From positions 148,262,288-148,326,287 of the forward strand of contig NC_089219.1 of the NCBI RefSeq assembly GCF_963924675.1: a stretch of 64,000 bases of DNA, written 5' to 3'. Of this stretch, positions 1 through 12,349 are shown in pieces. The notes under the pieces are model-generated. The model was not told the origin of the DNA and did no database searches. It was given only the letters and a program-made list of their open reading frames with translations. The position numbers and the translations under genes were made by a program. The DNA comes from Phocoena phocoena (taxonomy: Eukaryota > Chordata > Mammalia > Artiodactyla > Phocoenidae). The stretch's first letter is position 1, and every line of letters begins with the position of its first letter.

Positions 1-518
1 ATCAGTCATGATTTTTCTTTGAAGCCCCTTAGAATTAATTCCACTTCCTTCCCTGAAGGGCTTGGAGTGGGACAAGCACACTTGGCTCAGGAACAAACAG
101 AAATTCTACCCCAAATCCCCACCTTCTCCCCTCTCCTATCCTCCCCACCTTGAGAAACAGCTCTAGTCCCTCCCTTCCCTGCGTTGGTAGAGAGGAGAGT
201 CAGTGTGAGCAGGAAACTGATCAATCCACTGGTAGACATCAGAGAGATAAAAATCCGATCTTTTATACCTTTTTAAAACCTGCCTCATGGAGAGGACAAT
301 AAACCAGGACCCCCTGTACTCCGAGGACCTTGGTCGTTCCTTATCCATGTTGAGATAAATCAGAGAAATTAAGTTCTCCTCAGAACGCAGTGCTTCTCTT
401 TATGCTCAGTGCTTTCCAAATAGCAACTCTGCTGCCAGGGTTTCTGCAGCCTCCCCTCCCAGTGCTGCAAGGATGGGGCATCGCTCCTCAGTTCTGGGAC
501 AGCTGATTTCTATCACTT
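1..518. other. Unassigned unique sequence
   Basis: No repeat, exon or RNA gene is recognised here. The short open frame at 163-348 has no recognisable motif and is treated as chance. Confidence 0.4.
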
Positions 519-725
519 GATACAGCAGAGTTTGAACTCAGAGGACCAGATTCAAATCCAAGCTCTACCCCTTACCTGCTCCATGACCTTGGGCAAATCA
601 CTTAATGTCTGTCTCTATTTTCTCAGCTCGAAAAAAAAAAAAAAAGGATCCTATTTTTCTCTACCTTTACTAGGGCTTTTGAGGACAGATGAGATGATTC
701 TTGCTTTGAAAAGGGTAGAGCTGTG
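519..725 (+). mobile_element. MIR SINE remnant with internal A-run
   Basis: The text from about 530 follows the MIR core: a 'caaatccaagctctaccccttacctgct' type stretch (565-585) leading to 'ccttgggcaaatcacttaa' (587-605) and a cTCAg remnant. A 15-base A-run (631-645) sits where MIR has 'tctgtaaaatggg', so the run probably expanded inside the old element. The tail resumes with 'gatgagatgatt' near 690. Confidence 0.7.
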
Positions 726-1529
726 AACTATTTTAAGCAGCAGTGGACCTGAGCCATACCCTGAAGTCCCCTCCACCAGGGGTTCCATCTGTAGCCCACA
801 GAAGGTGACCTGCTGGGGCTTCCAGTAGTCCACAAACATTGGTGAGATCAGAGTACTGCCATTCTTGAAAAATTCACATTCCCTAGCTCTGCCAGAGTGC
901 AGATGGACTAGTGGTCCAGGTATCACCTCCAAGCAACCCTAGGAAGAAATAAAGAGAGCTGGCTCGCCCCACGAGGTCAATGGAGAACTCAGGCTTCCAT
1001 TAACCTCTGGGGATTTTGACTCTACAGCTTCCGGTTTGTATCAAGAGAGCGGAAGTTGCTTATTCAACTTCCCCATAGTTTTCAAACACACTAGAGGAAG
1101 GTTTGGGGGAGCTAGGCAGGCTGGCTGTTCACACTATTAGATTTTGAGGGACTCCTGGCCCAGCCCATCATCTGGGCTTCTCCTCAATTGTATCCTCACC
1201 CATCAGCACATCCCTGGGTCTTGGTACTTCAGGTGCATGACCTGGGAATGACCTATGTAGTCAATAGGTTCTGAGTACCAGGACTGACACAGGTTTAGAG
1301 GGTTCTAACCCCTTCATGCTTTTATCTTTAAGAGGTTTGTTATTTTCTTTGCCTGAAAATAATTCTATACGGGCAAGAATTTTGAGAATAGTGACAGGGG
1401 CTGGCCCCTCATACAACAGCATAGAGGAGCTGGCTCACTGGGCCTTTTAAGAAATTCTTAACCAGGAAAACAATCACATCTCAGGCTGTAGGTGGCAATG
1501 TCTCTTTTTAAATGATACAAATGATGTCA
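726..1529. other. Unassigned unique sequence
   Basis: About 800 bases with no repeat or exon that I can recognise. A minus-strand frame at 651-932 overlaps the MIR above and is not supported as coding. Confidence 0.35.
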
Positions 1530-2015
1530 GTCTCCAGTGGTTTCTCATTATACTTGAAATAAAATCTAAACGCCTTACCCTGGCCTTTGCCTACAGCCCT
1601 GGGCTCACCTTAGACGCTCAGTGTCTTCCACACTGGCCTTCTTCCCATTCCTCTCATGTCAACCAGCCATGATCATTCCACCTTTGGGCCCTTTGCAGTG
1701 ACCATGTCTTCTGCTCAGATTCCCCTTTCCTCTCCTTTTGTAGGACCTGGCTCTTTCTTGCCCTCAGATCCCTCCTTAAATGTCACCTCCTCAGAAAGGC
1801 CTTCCCTGACTACTCAATCTCCTATCTGCTACTATCACACGATCCTATTTTCATTCTCTGCAGAGCACTCAGCACTCTGATATTTTTCCTATTTATTTCT
1901 TGATTTCTGTTTCTTTCTACTAGACTGGAAGACAGAGATCTCATGTTTGCTTCGATATTCCCTGCTCTTAGTATAGTATCTGGCACGGAGCAGGCCCTCA
2001 GGAAATATCTGATGA
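1530..2015 (+). mobile_element. LINE2 (L2) 3' end
   Basis: The block matches the end of L2 ORF2 plus its 3' UTR. 'ccttgcccttt'-like and 'tgtcacctcctcagaaaggcc' text (about 1782-1802) is the usual codon block before the ORF end. 'ctagactggaagacagagatc' (near 1920) and 'ggcacggagcaggccctca' (near 1982) are the typical L2 tail. It is an old, inactive fragment. The 74-codon frame at 1656-1880 is not an intact ORF2. Confidence 0.8.
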
Positions 2016-2046
2016 CTTTGAAGGAACCGTTTTTAGAGCTGGATGA

Positions 2047-2122
2047 TCAAAGCCTCAGTTTCTTCCTTTGTTAAGTGGAGATTGTAACATTGACTTTGCA
2101 GAGTTTTAAGTGTTTAGTAGGA
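2047..2122 (+). mobile_element. MIR-like fragment
   Basis: The text 'aagcctcagtttcttcctttgttaagtggag' from 2050 follows the middle of MIR in + orientation, but the element is short and diverged. Confidence 0.45.
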
Positions 2123-2124
2123 AA

Positions 2125-2495
2125 GAATATATAAAAGTCAGACAGAGAAAGACAAATATCATATAATATCATTTATATGTGGAATCTTAAAAAGTGATAC
2201 AAATGAACTTATTTACAAAACAGAAATAGACTCACAGACATAGAAAACAAACTTATGGATACCCAAGGGGAAAGGAGGTGGGGGAGGGATAAATTAGGAG
2301 TTTGGGATTAACAGATACACACTATTGTATATAAAATAAACAACAAGTTCTTACTGTATAGCACAGGGAACTATAGTCAATATCCTGTAATAAACCATAA
2401 TGGAAAAAAACATGAAAAAGAATATCTATGCATAACTGATTCACTTTGCTGTACACCTGAAACTAACACAACATTGTAAATGAACTACACTTCAA
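2125..2495 (+). mobile_element. L1 3' UTR end (5'-truncated LINE-1)
   Basis: This is the 3' UTR of a cetartiodactyl-type L1 in sense orientation. Marker stretches are 'gtcagacagagaaagac' (near 2137), 'cactgtatagcacaggga'-like text (near 2353), 'caatatcctgtaataaacc' (near 2380) and 'tttgctgtacacctgaaac' (near 2448). No ORF2 remains. Its extreme 3' end is the target of the next SINE. Confidence 0.85.
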
Positions 2496-2497
2496 CT

Positions 2498-2632
2498 TGG
2501 GGAATTCCCTGAGAGTCCAGTGGTTAGGACTCTGAGCTTCCACTGCTGGGAGCCTGGGTTTGAACCCTGGTCAGGGAATTAAGATTCCACAAGACAAGCG
2601 GTGCGGCCAAAAGAAAAACCAAAAAACCAAAA
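2498..2632 (+). mobile_element. CHR-1-like tRNA SINE inserted at the L1 end
   Basis: A short tRNA-derived SINE: head 'ggggaattccctgagagtcc', B-box-like 'ggtttgaaccctgg' near 2557, and an A-rich tail with AAAAACC units. The flanking TSD is aactacacttcaa (2483-2495) versus aactatacttcag (2633-2645). The RNA polymerase III promoter boxes belong to the SINE head; this is not a tRNA gene. Confidence 0.85.
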
Positions 2633-2659
2633 AACTATACTTCAGTTAAAAACAAAAGT

Positions 2660-3730
2660 GCCTTGAACATAGGAGATGCTCACAAAATTAATTATGAATT
2701 AATTAAAATAATTCCCTTCCTTCTCCTTCTCCTCCTTTCTCTGGCCATGGCTCTGCCACTTAGGAGCCTATGGCCTAGGTGAGTCATTTTTGTTCTCTGG
2801 GCTTCGTGAGGGGAAGAGAATGTCAACAGCTCATCAGCACAGATAGTCTGAATTTACTGTTTACCGGGGGAAGGAAACGATGTCTCTTTTTCCGCAGCCG
2901 CAGGGCCTAAAAGACTTCCTTAAGTTAGCGCAGAGATGCCCCTCCCCTGCCTAAATGCGCATGGTGGGGGACTTCAGAAAGGAAGCTAGTGAAAGGGACT
3001 ACTCTTTGAATACTAAGCAGGATCTTAATTTCTCCTTGAATTGACGAGCATTATATTATGGCCCTGCCGTTGGCAGATAGGGGAAAACCTTGATGGTGGC
3101 TGAATTAAATATGGCTGGGATTTACAGTGGAATAAAAGGTCCCAGAGTAATATGGCTTCTTTTCTCTGAACCGTACTTTGGAAGCCCTGGTGCCTGATCG
3201 GCTACTAAATCTCCAGTCCTGAGGGCTTTCAGATGGAGAGCTCTGGAAGCACCCACCTGGCAGCGAAGGTTCCAGCAAACGATATCACCAGAGGTTTTGC
3301 CCTGCAAGGCGTGCTGGGTTGAAGGGCAAAGGGACCTACCATATTTGCATGGTATTGATGACATCACACTGGCTAAGAGGACTTCAGCCTTTCTCCAATC
3401 ATCTCAGGGGATGGCCTGAACAGAGGGCAGCAGACGAAGGGCTGGAGGGAGCATAGGCAGGCAGCATCATGGTTCAGCTGCTTGGAGTTATTTGCACAAG
3501 TTCGATAAGCACCTCCTCCCCCTCCCTCTCTGGAAGAATGCTGCAAAGACGGAAAACAGTCAGGACCAGTGACTGCTTGGGGCCATGCCTGCAAGCCCCT
3601 AAGGACATTTTCTTGGAGAAAATACCCTGCAGCATTGTAAGGAGCATAGTCTGGGTACAGCAGAGAGTAGAGTCCTCACTTGCTTGAAGTCTGGTGGGGG
3701 AGGGGCAGAGAACAAGACAAAGGCAGGGAA
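2660..3730. other. Unassigned unique sequence
   Basis: No transposon recognised. The short open frames overlapping on both strands between 3122 and 3785 lack motifs and splice context, so I do not call a gene. Confidence 0.35.
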
Positions 3731-3734
3731 CCCG

Positions 3735-3870
3735 TTTCATTGTCACAATAAACTTCAAGGTGGGTAGGACTGTGATTGATGTCATGGTAGGAATAAAGAA
3801 ACCAAGATCCGAGGAGATTAGGTGACTTGTCCACAGTCACACGTTGGGAAGCAGTTACTAAACAAGAAAC
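3735..3870 (-). mobile_element. MIR SINE remnant
   Basis: Reverse-oriented MIR core: 'aaccaagatccgaggagattaggtgacttgtccacagtcacac' corresponds to the complement of the MIR 'gtgtgaccttgggcaagt' block. Confidence 0.7.
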
Positions 3871-3879
3871 AAATTCCCT

Positions 3880-4368
3880 GGACACCTCAGCCCCTCATGC
3901 TCTCTCCTGTTAAAGCTGCCTTCAGTCCCCCTGTTCATAAAGAGGGGTACAGATGGTGCTGGGGAGGATGTGAACATGGTGATGATGCAGGGTTTTGTCC
4001 TGCTGCTTCCAGCCTTCTCCAAGGCAGGGGAACAGGCTGCGGACTAGGAAGGCTGTGAAGACAGAAGCTAAGATATTCAGAGCCTTTATGGGGCTTAGAA
4101 AAGATGCCCACTCTGGGTAAATGTAACCCTGTGCCAGGCCTGGACTTTAGCCTCAACTTATCCTTCAGGCTGTGTACATTTTTGCAGAGAATAATGTACA
4201 TGTCCCTCCACATCTGCTCTGCTGACAGGAATTCAAATCTCAGCTTCAGAAGGAGGCTTTCCACCACCAAGACTTGCCATTTGCCCCTCTCCTCTTCCCT
4301 CTGCTCTTTTAAGCAACTCCTTTAAGGAACTGTCTGCTAAAGACACCCAGACATCTTACCCTACTGCC
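3880..4368. other. Unassigned unique sequence
   Basis: No repeat or exon recognised in this roughly 490-base stretch. Confidence 0.35.
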
Positions 4369-4374
4369 TATCTA

Positions 4375-4382
<8 letters not shown>

Positions 4383-4410
<28 letters not shown>

Positions 4411-4605
4411 ACACGGGCCTCTCACTCTCTCACTGTTGTGGCCTCTCCCGTTATGGAGCACAGGCTCTGGATACGCAGGCTCAGCGGCCATGGCTCACAA
4501 GCCCAGCTGCTCTGCGGCATGTGGGATCTTCCAGGACCGGGACATGAACCCGTGACCCCTGCATTGGCAGGCGGACTCTCAACCACTGTGCCACTAGGGA
4601 AACCC
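4383..4605 (-). mobile_element. CHR-2-type SINE, near full length
   Basis: A minus-strand cetacean CHR SINE: T-run (tail), 'gctgtacacgggcctctcac', a tRNA-related head, and a terminal 'gccactagggaaaccc'. The TSD is tatctaggactttt (4369-4382) against tatctgggactttt (4606-4619). A local ctct duplication lies near 4422. The 116-codon + frame crossing it is SINE read-through. Confidence 0.92.
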
Positions 4606-4619
4606 TATCTGGGACTTTT

Positions 4620-5055
4620 GACAGAACCCCACCAGACCATTCAATTCAGGCAGGAAACAGAAAGCCCCAGAGGTTGGGAGACATGCCCTGAGTCTGACAG
4701 TCAGGTGGGATCCACCCCAGGCATCACCCCTTCTGGTGTCATCTACCATCTTTCAGGTGTCTTCTACTGTCTTCTCAGCCACTCTTAGAGTGGTCCCAAC
4801 CCATCTCTGAGCCAGTAGTCATTAAGCTGCTTTGGCTAGAGCTTCCATGGACACATAGCAGGATATTAATGTTCAGTCTGCTTTTTTTTTTTTAATGTCA
4901 ACAGCTCAACTTACTTTTTGGCTTTTTCTTTGCTACATTAAAAGTCAATTTCTCTTAGGTGACCTTCTCTTTAATAAAATACAAATATTTTTCTTACTAA
5001 CAACTGTGCTTCTGAAGACCAAACCCTTCCTGGTATAAAGTAAGAGAAAAACCAC
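4620..5055. other. Unassigned unique sequence
   Basis: AT-rich; nothing recognised. Confidence 0.35.
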
Positions 5056-5113
5056 TATTGTGTGTGCATGTGTGCGTGTGTATATGTGTGTGCGTGCACA
5101 CAGGTGTGTATGT
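5056..5113. repeat. Imperfect (TG)n microsatellite
   Basis: Alternating TG/CG/CA text ('tgtgtgtgcatgtgtgcgtg' and onward) interrupted by single changes. Confidence 0.85.
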
Positions 5114-6250
5114 TAATTAACTAGGATGTCATTAAAATTTCATTTAGGGGTCTTATGAAAGAGAAGAATAAAATAAAACTTTTGAGTTGAGGGCAATGTG
5201 AGTATGTTCTGCAAATGAGAAGAGACTGGGAAAGGAGGAAAAAGAAGCGGGGTCTGGTTCCAGGAGTGTGTTGGAGTAAAACAGCCAAGCTGGGGTTCCA
5301 GGCAACTGGGCATCAAGGACCAGTGTCGGGGTACTGTTTGAGTTTCTAGGAGGTAGGCTGGAGCAGGATGTTTGTCCAGGGACAACGTACCTAATATTCA
5401 ATTCACATGAGGGGACCACTTCATCTGCCCCTAATGTCCTCATCAGCCCAAAATCCAGTGACTTGCAAGTCTTTTCTCTACCGTCATATAGATATGCACA
5501 AAGCTGTCTCTCTGTAGAGGTCGAAGATCCACTGTAATGGTGGAAAGGGATTTTGAGCAGGCAGCAAGGAGATAGGGAGGAGCTGATGTACCTGTGTGAA
5601 GAGGTGAAGCTGAGCAAACAAAGGTCCATGGAATTAAACACGTGGGGCTTGATTTCTCAAATAGGTAACCTCCTCAAAGTTAATAGGATTATCTTCTGGT
5701 GAGATCAAATCCAATTGTAAAGGTATGAGGAGAGCTTGCGATTGAAGAACACAACTGCAGGCTGTTTCATGAAATAAAGTATCCTTTGGTCATGAGTCAA
5801 GTTTGCCCCATGATTTAACTTAAATAAAACCCTGTAAAAATCCACACCATCTTGGAAAGTGGATTTTCCTAAACCTAACTAGAAATGCAGCCACTCTTTA
5901 GCTCCTCCCTTAGAGGAGAAGCAATAGGCCCTCTTGGACAGGAGATAGCAATGCATCACAGGGAGCCCTCCCATCTTCTCTACTCACATTCAAGCTGGAA
6001 CATATTGGTGAGGTTTGCTGGGACCAGACTTCTCAGAAGTTAAGACCCATTGGATGCTGTGGTTAGAAAGGATCTCAGAAGTCATCTGGTCTGCCCTCAC
6101 ACCTGTTATAGCAACATCCTGCTCATGACAGATGGCCACTTGAGGACCAGGACCACTGGGTCTCATTTGACTTTGGTTCCCCAGAACCTATAACATCATT
6201 TGTCAAGTAGCAGGTGCTCAATAAATATTGATCAAGTTACCTGCTGACTG
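5114..6250. other. Unassigned sequence, possibly old repeat
   Basis: A 162-codon minus-strand frame spans 5153-5641 but shows no motif or splice context, and is judged chance. Near 6060-6240 the text resembles diverged mammalian repeat ends ('gtgctcaataaatattgat'); the family is not assigned. Confidence 0.35.
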
Positions 6251-6760
6251 AGTAAATGAATGCATCTCTCTCAGTAACAAAGATTGTCTCCTTGATCAAA
6301 AGTCTCATTGGGCTCCTCTGAACTCTCTTCTCAACTAGGCTCTGACTCTTGTGTTTCTGTGTTCAACTTTTCATTGTCCAGTTTTAGCAAGAATTCTGCT
6401 GAATCAGTTTAACCAGAATCCTCCACCCTCTATATCTGATGGAGTTTTTCATCCTCCACCATTCCCCAGCTGATGTCTGATCACCCTGGCATGCCTTCAG
6501 CAAGAATCCTATTAGGTTAATTTAGCCAGAATCCTCTCTTACCCCTGATGTTTCCTCTTAGTAATTTTTAATCCTCTGACTCCCTCTCTGCTCCTTGGCT
6601 GTAAATTTCCACTTTTCCTTGTATTTGGAGTTGAACCTCATCTCTTTCCCTTACTATAAAACCCCATTGTAGTAGCCACCCCCCACCTCCCGCCTTGAAT
6701 AAAGTCTGCCTTACCATCTTTTGATGAGTACCATGAATAATTTTTCTTTAACATCAAAGC
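6250..6760 (+). mobile_element. Solo LTR of an endogenous retrovirus
   Basis: The LTR layout is visible: a pyrimidine-rich stretch, TATA-like actataaa (6653-6660), and polyadenylation signal AATAAA (6698-6703) followed by 'gtctgccttacc' and a T-rich end. No internal retroviral sequence adjoins it. The left boundary is uncertain and the family is not named. Confidence 0.55.
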
Positions 6761-6764
6761 TATT

Positions 6765-7383
6765 TGGACACCTCCAGGGACAGAAGGCAATATATTGTTT
6801 TTGTAGATCTTTCTGATTATTAGGAAGTTGTTTAAATTGAGTCAAAGATGGATTCCTTGCAAATTTCCTACATATGTCCTGGTTCAGTTCTCTGAAGGCA
6901 GCAAAAAAGTCTCTTCCTTTATTCCCTTACTGTAGTTTTTGCTGTCCTATTTTTCATGTGCTCTTTCTTCAGTAGCCAGTGACCTCATGCTTTTCCTTGC
7001 TGAGCTGGAACATATCCAGTGAAGTGTTTAACTCACAGATGCCTTGCCATGGCTCTATGATTTAGGTCTCTCCTTTTCTCTTGGCCGTGTTCGTGTTGAA
7101 TGAACTTGTCATAGGTACCATCCTTTCTCAGCTAGCTACTACCGTAAAAAACTAGCTGAAAGAGAAGATATTTCTGGTGGGGATACTATTAGTGATTTTT
7201 TTTTCTTCTTTACACTTTCTTGTAATAATGGAAAATATTTACAATGAGAACGCTTTACTTTAATAATCAGGAAAGAAAATCTATAAAGCTATTTCTATTA
7301 CGGAAGAAAGATGCTGATAAACTAGCTTATAACAGAGTGCTGATGAACAGTACTGGCCTGGGGAAACTTTATCAAATATCTAC
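6765..7383. other. Unassigned AT-rich sequence left of the provirus
   Basis: No element recognised. The 66-codon frame at 7244-7444 runs across the LTR boundary at 7384 and is not supported. Confidence 0.35.
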
Positions 7384-7931
7384 TGTTGGAGAAGAAAAAA
7401 ATTCCTCCACTCTTCAAGGTTCATTTGCCTGGTCTAATAATTAAAGTGAGATAAGACAGATTAACAGGAGAAAAACAAATTTAATTATGTATGTACAGGA
7501 GCCCCATGAGAATATGAGACCCACAGGAAGTCAGGCAATTAAGACTTATATGCCATCCTGAGCTGAGGAGAAAAGGGTAGGGGTCTAGGGCTTCAAACGG
7601 AAGGAAGACAATTTACAGGAAGATGGGAAAAGCAAACGTTTGGTAAACAAATGTTTGCCATGCCACACAGAGACAATGGGACAATGGGACACAGAGAGGA
7701 ATTTGGTCCACAGGCCCTGCCTAGCTTCTCCCCACCCAATTTGCCACACCTAGCCCATATTCTTTGTAGCTATCTTTGGTGATAGCTCTCTTCCTGGACC
7801 AGGCCCTGAATCTAAATTCTTTTGGGCAGTTAAGGGGAAAGGTGAAAAGCTCTTCCTGAATCATTTGGGCCTTGAATGTCTTCAGCTCAAATAAATCCAC
7901 ATGGCAAAGTGGCACATTTTGGGGAGGCTCA
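7384..7931 (-). repeat. 3' LTR of the provirus
   Basis: Homologous to 13870-14407. On the minus strand it has a TATA-like gcatataag (near 7550), an ATTAAA-like stretch (near 7480), and ends in CCAACA. The adjoining minus-strand text GGCAGGACAGGAGGA (complement of about 7940-7954) could be a degenerate polypurine tract. The outer LTR edge (7931) is approximate. A 64-codon frame at 7721-7915 is conserved in the other LTR only because the LTRs are duplicates. Confidence 0.75.
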
Positions 7932-9250
7932 TTCTGAAATCCTCCTGTCCTGCCTTTAAAATTTATTCAAGAAATTTTATAGTCCAGAAGCTGAGCTGGT
8001 AGATTGTTCCATCTATTGAACCAGTCTCTTAGTCTGAAAATAGATCAGTTTAGTTAAACAGTTGTGTCTCATTTTAGGAGGCAGTGAGGCAGGTGGGCTC
8101 CAAAAGTGAGGCCTATGGTGCAAGCAATCAGGTACTTTATAAGAGGCATTTCTATGGAAACAAAAGAAAACAATGGTTAATGATTGGAGCTGACTATCAT
8201 CTTAGTTTCTGAGTTCTGAAGGCAGTCAGTAGGGAAGATTTCTCAATGTCCAGCTCATGGCACTTTCAGATGGAGTGAGGGCAAGCAATGTCAATCTGGT
8301 ATATTTACTGGATTGCAGTTTGAATGTCTCTGGTGATTTTTCTGAGTAGCCACACAGTAACAAGCACAAAGATTGCCCCTACATGAGCTGCTATGGTGAT
8401 TTCTCTAAAGTTGATATCAAGTTGTCCAGGCTTATTTTTCCAATGGGCTTTATTGGTTCCATAAAGTCAACCTTAGTTCCTTAAAGCTGTCTGGTCATAT
8501 ATAAGTCTATATACATTTCTCTCAAATATGACATTTCATTCAAGTCCTTGGTGATGTAACCAACGTTTCTAATTGTGTCCTGTTACAAGGAGAACAGATT
8601 CTTAGGGAACTTAGGCAAATAACTGGTGTGAAAATAAGAATACTCACTGAGAGTTTCTGAATTCTGCAGGGATCAGGCAGGGAGAAAAAGTAATTGTTTC
8701 ATCTTTGTTCACAAAGATATATTTTACCAAATTACTCTAAGAAAAGAGAAGAATGTTTGCTTAAATCTGGAAAAACAAAACTTAAAAGGACCAGCGATGT
8801 TTCAAACAAAAAGTCATAAAAAATTATAATCATCTTCATCAGTTCATTCAGTCCCATGAAATTAATATTTGTTATACTTGAAGCCAGTTTTTCCATTAAT
8901 TTTGAAATTTCTTACCCAGTTTAGTTTGACGATCTTAAAATTGTCAGAAATCTGTATTCTAGAATACTTTAAAAGTCCTTTCCATGAATCTCTCTAAAGA
9001 TGAAGTTTTTCAGAAACACTTCTGCAAAAACATCAGAGTAAAACAATGACAGAGTGAATGACAAAAGACTCTAAATACCCACTTTTAAAGATCTGATGAG
9101 AGTTTATTATAATGCAATTGACAAGGAAATCTACTTATTTTTGTAACGTGCAACATTTTAGGATAATGACTATAGTTATGACTGATTAACATTATACCAG
9201 GACATATCAGAATTTTAGGAATTTCATACAATTTCTAGAACACTCATATT

Positions 9251-9450
9251 TTTTAAAATTTAATTTTATTTATTTATTTTTATACAGCAGGTTCTTATTT
9301 GTTATCTGTTTTATACATATTAGTGTATATATGTCAATCCCAATCTCCCAGTTCATCCCACCACCACTACCCCCCTCCTCCACTTTCCCCCCTTGGTGTC
9401 CATATGTTTGTTCTCTACATCTGTGTCTCTATTTCTGCCTTGCAAACCAG
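9251..9450 (-). mobile_element. L1 3' end inserted in the provirus
   Basis: Reverse-oriented L1 3' UTR ('acagcaggttcttatttg', 'tatgtcaatcccaatctccc', 'tctgtgtctctatttctgcc'). A perfect 15-bp TSD, tagaacactcatatt, lies at 9236-9250 and 9451-9465. This is a 5'-truncated retrotransposition product younger than the provirus. Confidence 0.92.
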
Positions 9451-11279
9451 TAGAACACTCATATTAATAGTATACATCTATACAAATACAATCTAACACT
9501 TATCTTCACTTATTTGATAATGCTTCATGTAACTTATCAAATAAACCTAATTATTTTAACATCTCTCTTTTTATAAGAAGAGAGAAGAAATCTTTTGAGA
9601 TGTTACAGAGGCCCTCTGGAAAATCCCAAAGTCATTTCTGGGTCAAAAAGACATCATTTAAAATTTGATTTGGGGAAGTTTGTCAAAAATATCAAAAGGT
9701 TTGGACGCTTGACTAAATAGAATCACAGATCATTATGAAATAATATTTAATTATCCATTTAACCAAAATGACAAGAAGATTTCAAAGACAAATGTAGAAG
9801 CTTACATAGTTCTGAGCAAAACTTAGCTCTTTTAATACTTCATTTGGTTAAGTAATCAAAAGACCTGAAGATAAAGACAACATGAAGCACAGGAAATTAT
9901 TCTGATAAAACATAGAATTTCTGCTTTTAGGCATATTATTGAAAAAGGTAAAGAAAAACCTTTTACAATCTCTTATTAGGAGCAGACCAATAGTCCAACA
10001 AAACGTTTTTCTTTGACAGATGAAAGAAAATTAAGGTTCAGTTTTACATAAGTACACTATTGACATTAAAACTTATTTTTAAAACCCCTATAATAACAAT
10101 TCAATTGTAGCCAGCTTGATTATACAAGGTAAAATTCTCTCTGTCTTTTTTTCTCTCTCTCTTCTCTACCTTCTATACCATTTAGTTTGTCCTTCATTCT
10201 TATCTTTCCCATTCTAAAATAACCAGTTTTACTTTAGGACAAATTTGCTTTCTTTTTCCTTAACACAAATGCACTTCCACATCTCTTACGTTTTCTTAGC
10301 CCAATCCACATCCTATTTTCTTTGTATTTCCCTTATTTCTAGTAGCTTTAATTACACATATTAGAATTTTTAAATTTAAAAGAAACCTTAATTTCTAGTG
10401 AAAATAAAAAAGTAAATAATTGTGAACTATCTTTTATATTAGCATCCTGTGGCTTGGCAAATTTATAAATACTTTTTGTAATTTCTAGAAACACATGCTT
10501 AGATCTCACAGTAAATTTTTTGGTGTGGCACAAAACATGCTTACTAAGAGACCCAAATATCTTTTGTTCCTTTGTAATAAGGGGTTAAAAGTATTGAATA
10601 GGTAAACTTAGACTTATTTAGCAATTAATGTTTTAGCGTTTTACCTTATTTGGAAATGATCTAGCCATTTAATGAATTCCCATCAGTTAATTTAACTTAG
10701 CAGAATTCTAAGGGTGGAAGTTACCAAAGAGATTTGGGAAGCTATTTTAAAACAGACATACCATAAAACAATTATTATTGAAAAGTTACCTAAAAACTAT
10801 TATGCCACTTACATCTATTACACAGTTCATTTGTTTTTAACAATCATATTTAGATTATGCCTGAAGATTTCATAAGACTTTAAAGCAGCTAGCCATCACC
10901 TTAAATTATTTTTCTTGCTGACATATTTTGTAACAGAGATGAGCTTATTTGACTTTCAGTAAACCTAGGTAAAATAAAACTATTATACTTAATGCTGATA
11001 ACTCTAAAGACATGTCTGTGGTAATTAAACCAACAAACTTAAACTAGATTTTATTTACCCAAAATTATCCTAGGTCATGCAAACTTGAAAAACATTTAGG
11101 TTAGTTTCTATTACATTTCTGAGATTTAAAAATAATTTATAAGTGCTTATTTTAAGCCAATTAAATAGAGTTATTTTACAAATGAGTTTGGCAATACCAT
11201 CCAGAGGTAGAAAAATATATCTGTAATGCACATACATAGACATACATAAACATGAAGACATAGAGACTGTATAGTTTTT

Positions 11280-11487
11280 TTTTTTTTTTTTTTTTGCTGT
11301 ACACGGGCCTCTCACTGTTGTGGCCTCTCCCATTGTGGAGCACAGGCTCCAGATGCACAGGCTCAGCGGCCATGGCTCACGGGTCCAGCCACTTCGCGGC
11401 ATGTGGGATCTTCCCGGACCGGGGCACGAACCCATGTTCCCTGCATCGGCAGGCGGACTCTCAACCACTGCGCCACCAGGGAAGCCC
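11280..11487 (-). mobile_element. CHR-2-type SINE
   Basis: Full-length minus-strand cetacean SINE from T-run to 'gccaccagggaagccc'. TSD gagactgtatagttttt (11263-11279) versus gagaccgtatagttttt (11488-11504), one mismatch. The long + and - frames across it are SINE-derived. Confidence 0.95.
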
Positions 11488-12349
11488 GAGACCGTATAGT
11501 TTTTGATTTAAAATTGTAGCCATGGGATGGGTATGACGGTGCAAAACTCACTAGTTTGTAGAATAGTGAATTGGAATAAGTTAAGTGTACCTGACTAGAT
11601 TTTGGGCAAGAAAGCTTTTATAGCAGTCTGTTTAAAAAGGCTCTTCCCTTCCTTTGTCCCTTTTTTCAATCTTAGGAACTAGGAATGGTCTAGATAAGAG
11701 TTAATATTTACATCTCAAAGGCACAGGAAATGAATGCAAGTTCCTACAAGAAAGACTGGTTTCCTAAGACCAATATTTACAAGGCTTTTGAGGTAAACAG
11801 GGGAGGTTTTGGGATTGGTGAAAAGGAATAGGCCTTTAGAGCTGCATTTCTACTTTTGCAAAGATCTGTAAGATAAACACAGTTGCTTTTCATTCTTCAA
11901 AGAACGAGGTTACAGCCTAAATGATATGAAGGAGCTGACCTGCCCATCCAACTATACTATCTTCAATTTGCTTCTTTATATCAAAGAGAAGATTTCCAAC
12001 TAAGATGGAAACCAAAAGATTTATGTCTTTGAAAAGTCCATATAAAGCATTTTTTAAAAGCCTTCCTTTTGAGTACACAGTTCAACCTTGGACCAATTCA
12101 CCTTAGGCGGAAAGCCTCTAGATTGCTTCTCTCAGCCCCTGAACATCAGCCTTCAGCTGATCAATTGTGGGAGGGCCTAGGAGGAATTCTGGTCACCTAT
12201 TTCCCTGTGTGTGTATTTTTCTTCCCCAGGGGGCCATCTGGATTGTCTATAATTACGGTATAATCACAGAAGGGAAGAATACCCCTTAGCAGTTAATCTA
12301 GGTTCTGAAACTGAATAGGCCCCTATAAGGCTCCTGGGCATGGAAGACT

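Noticed and set aside
5153..5641. 162-codon minus-strand frame
   Set aside because: Composition is Ser/Leu/Pro-rich with no motif, and there is no nearby splice signal pair or promoter; likely chance.
7721..7915. Conserved 64-codon frame also at 14197-14391
   Set aside because: Conservation comes from the LTR pair, not from coding constraint; both lie wholly inside the LTR.
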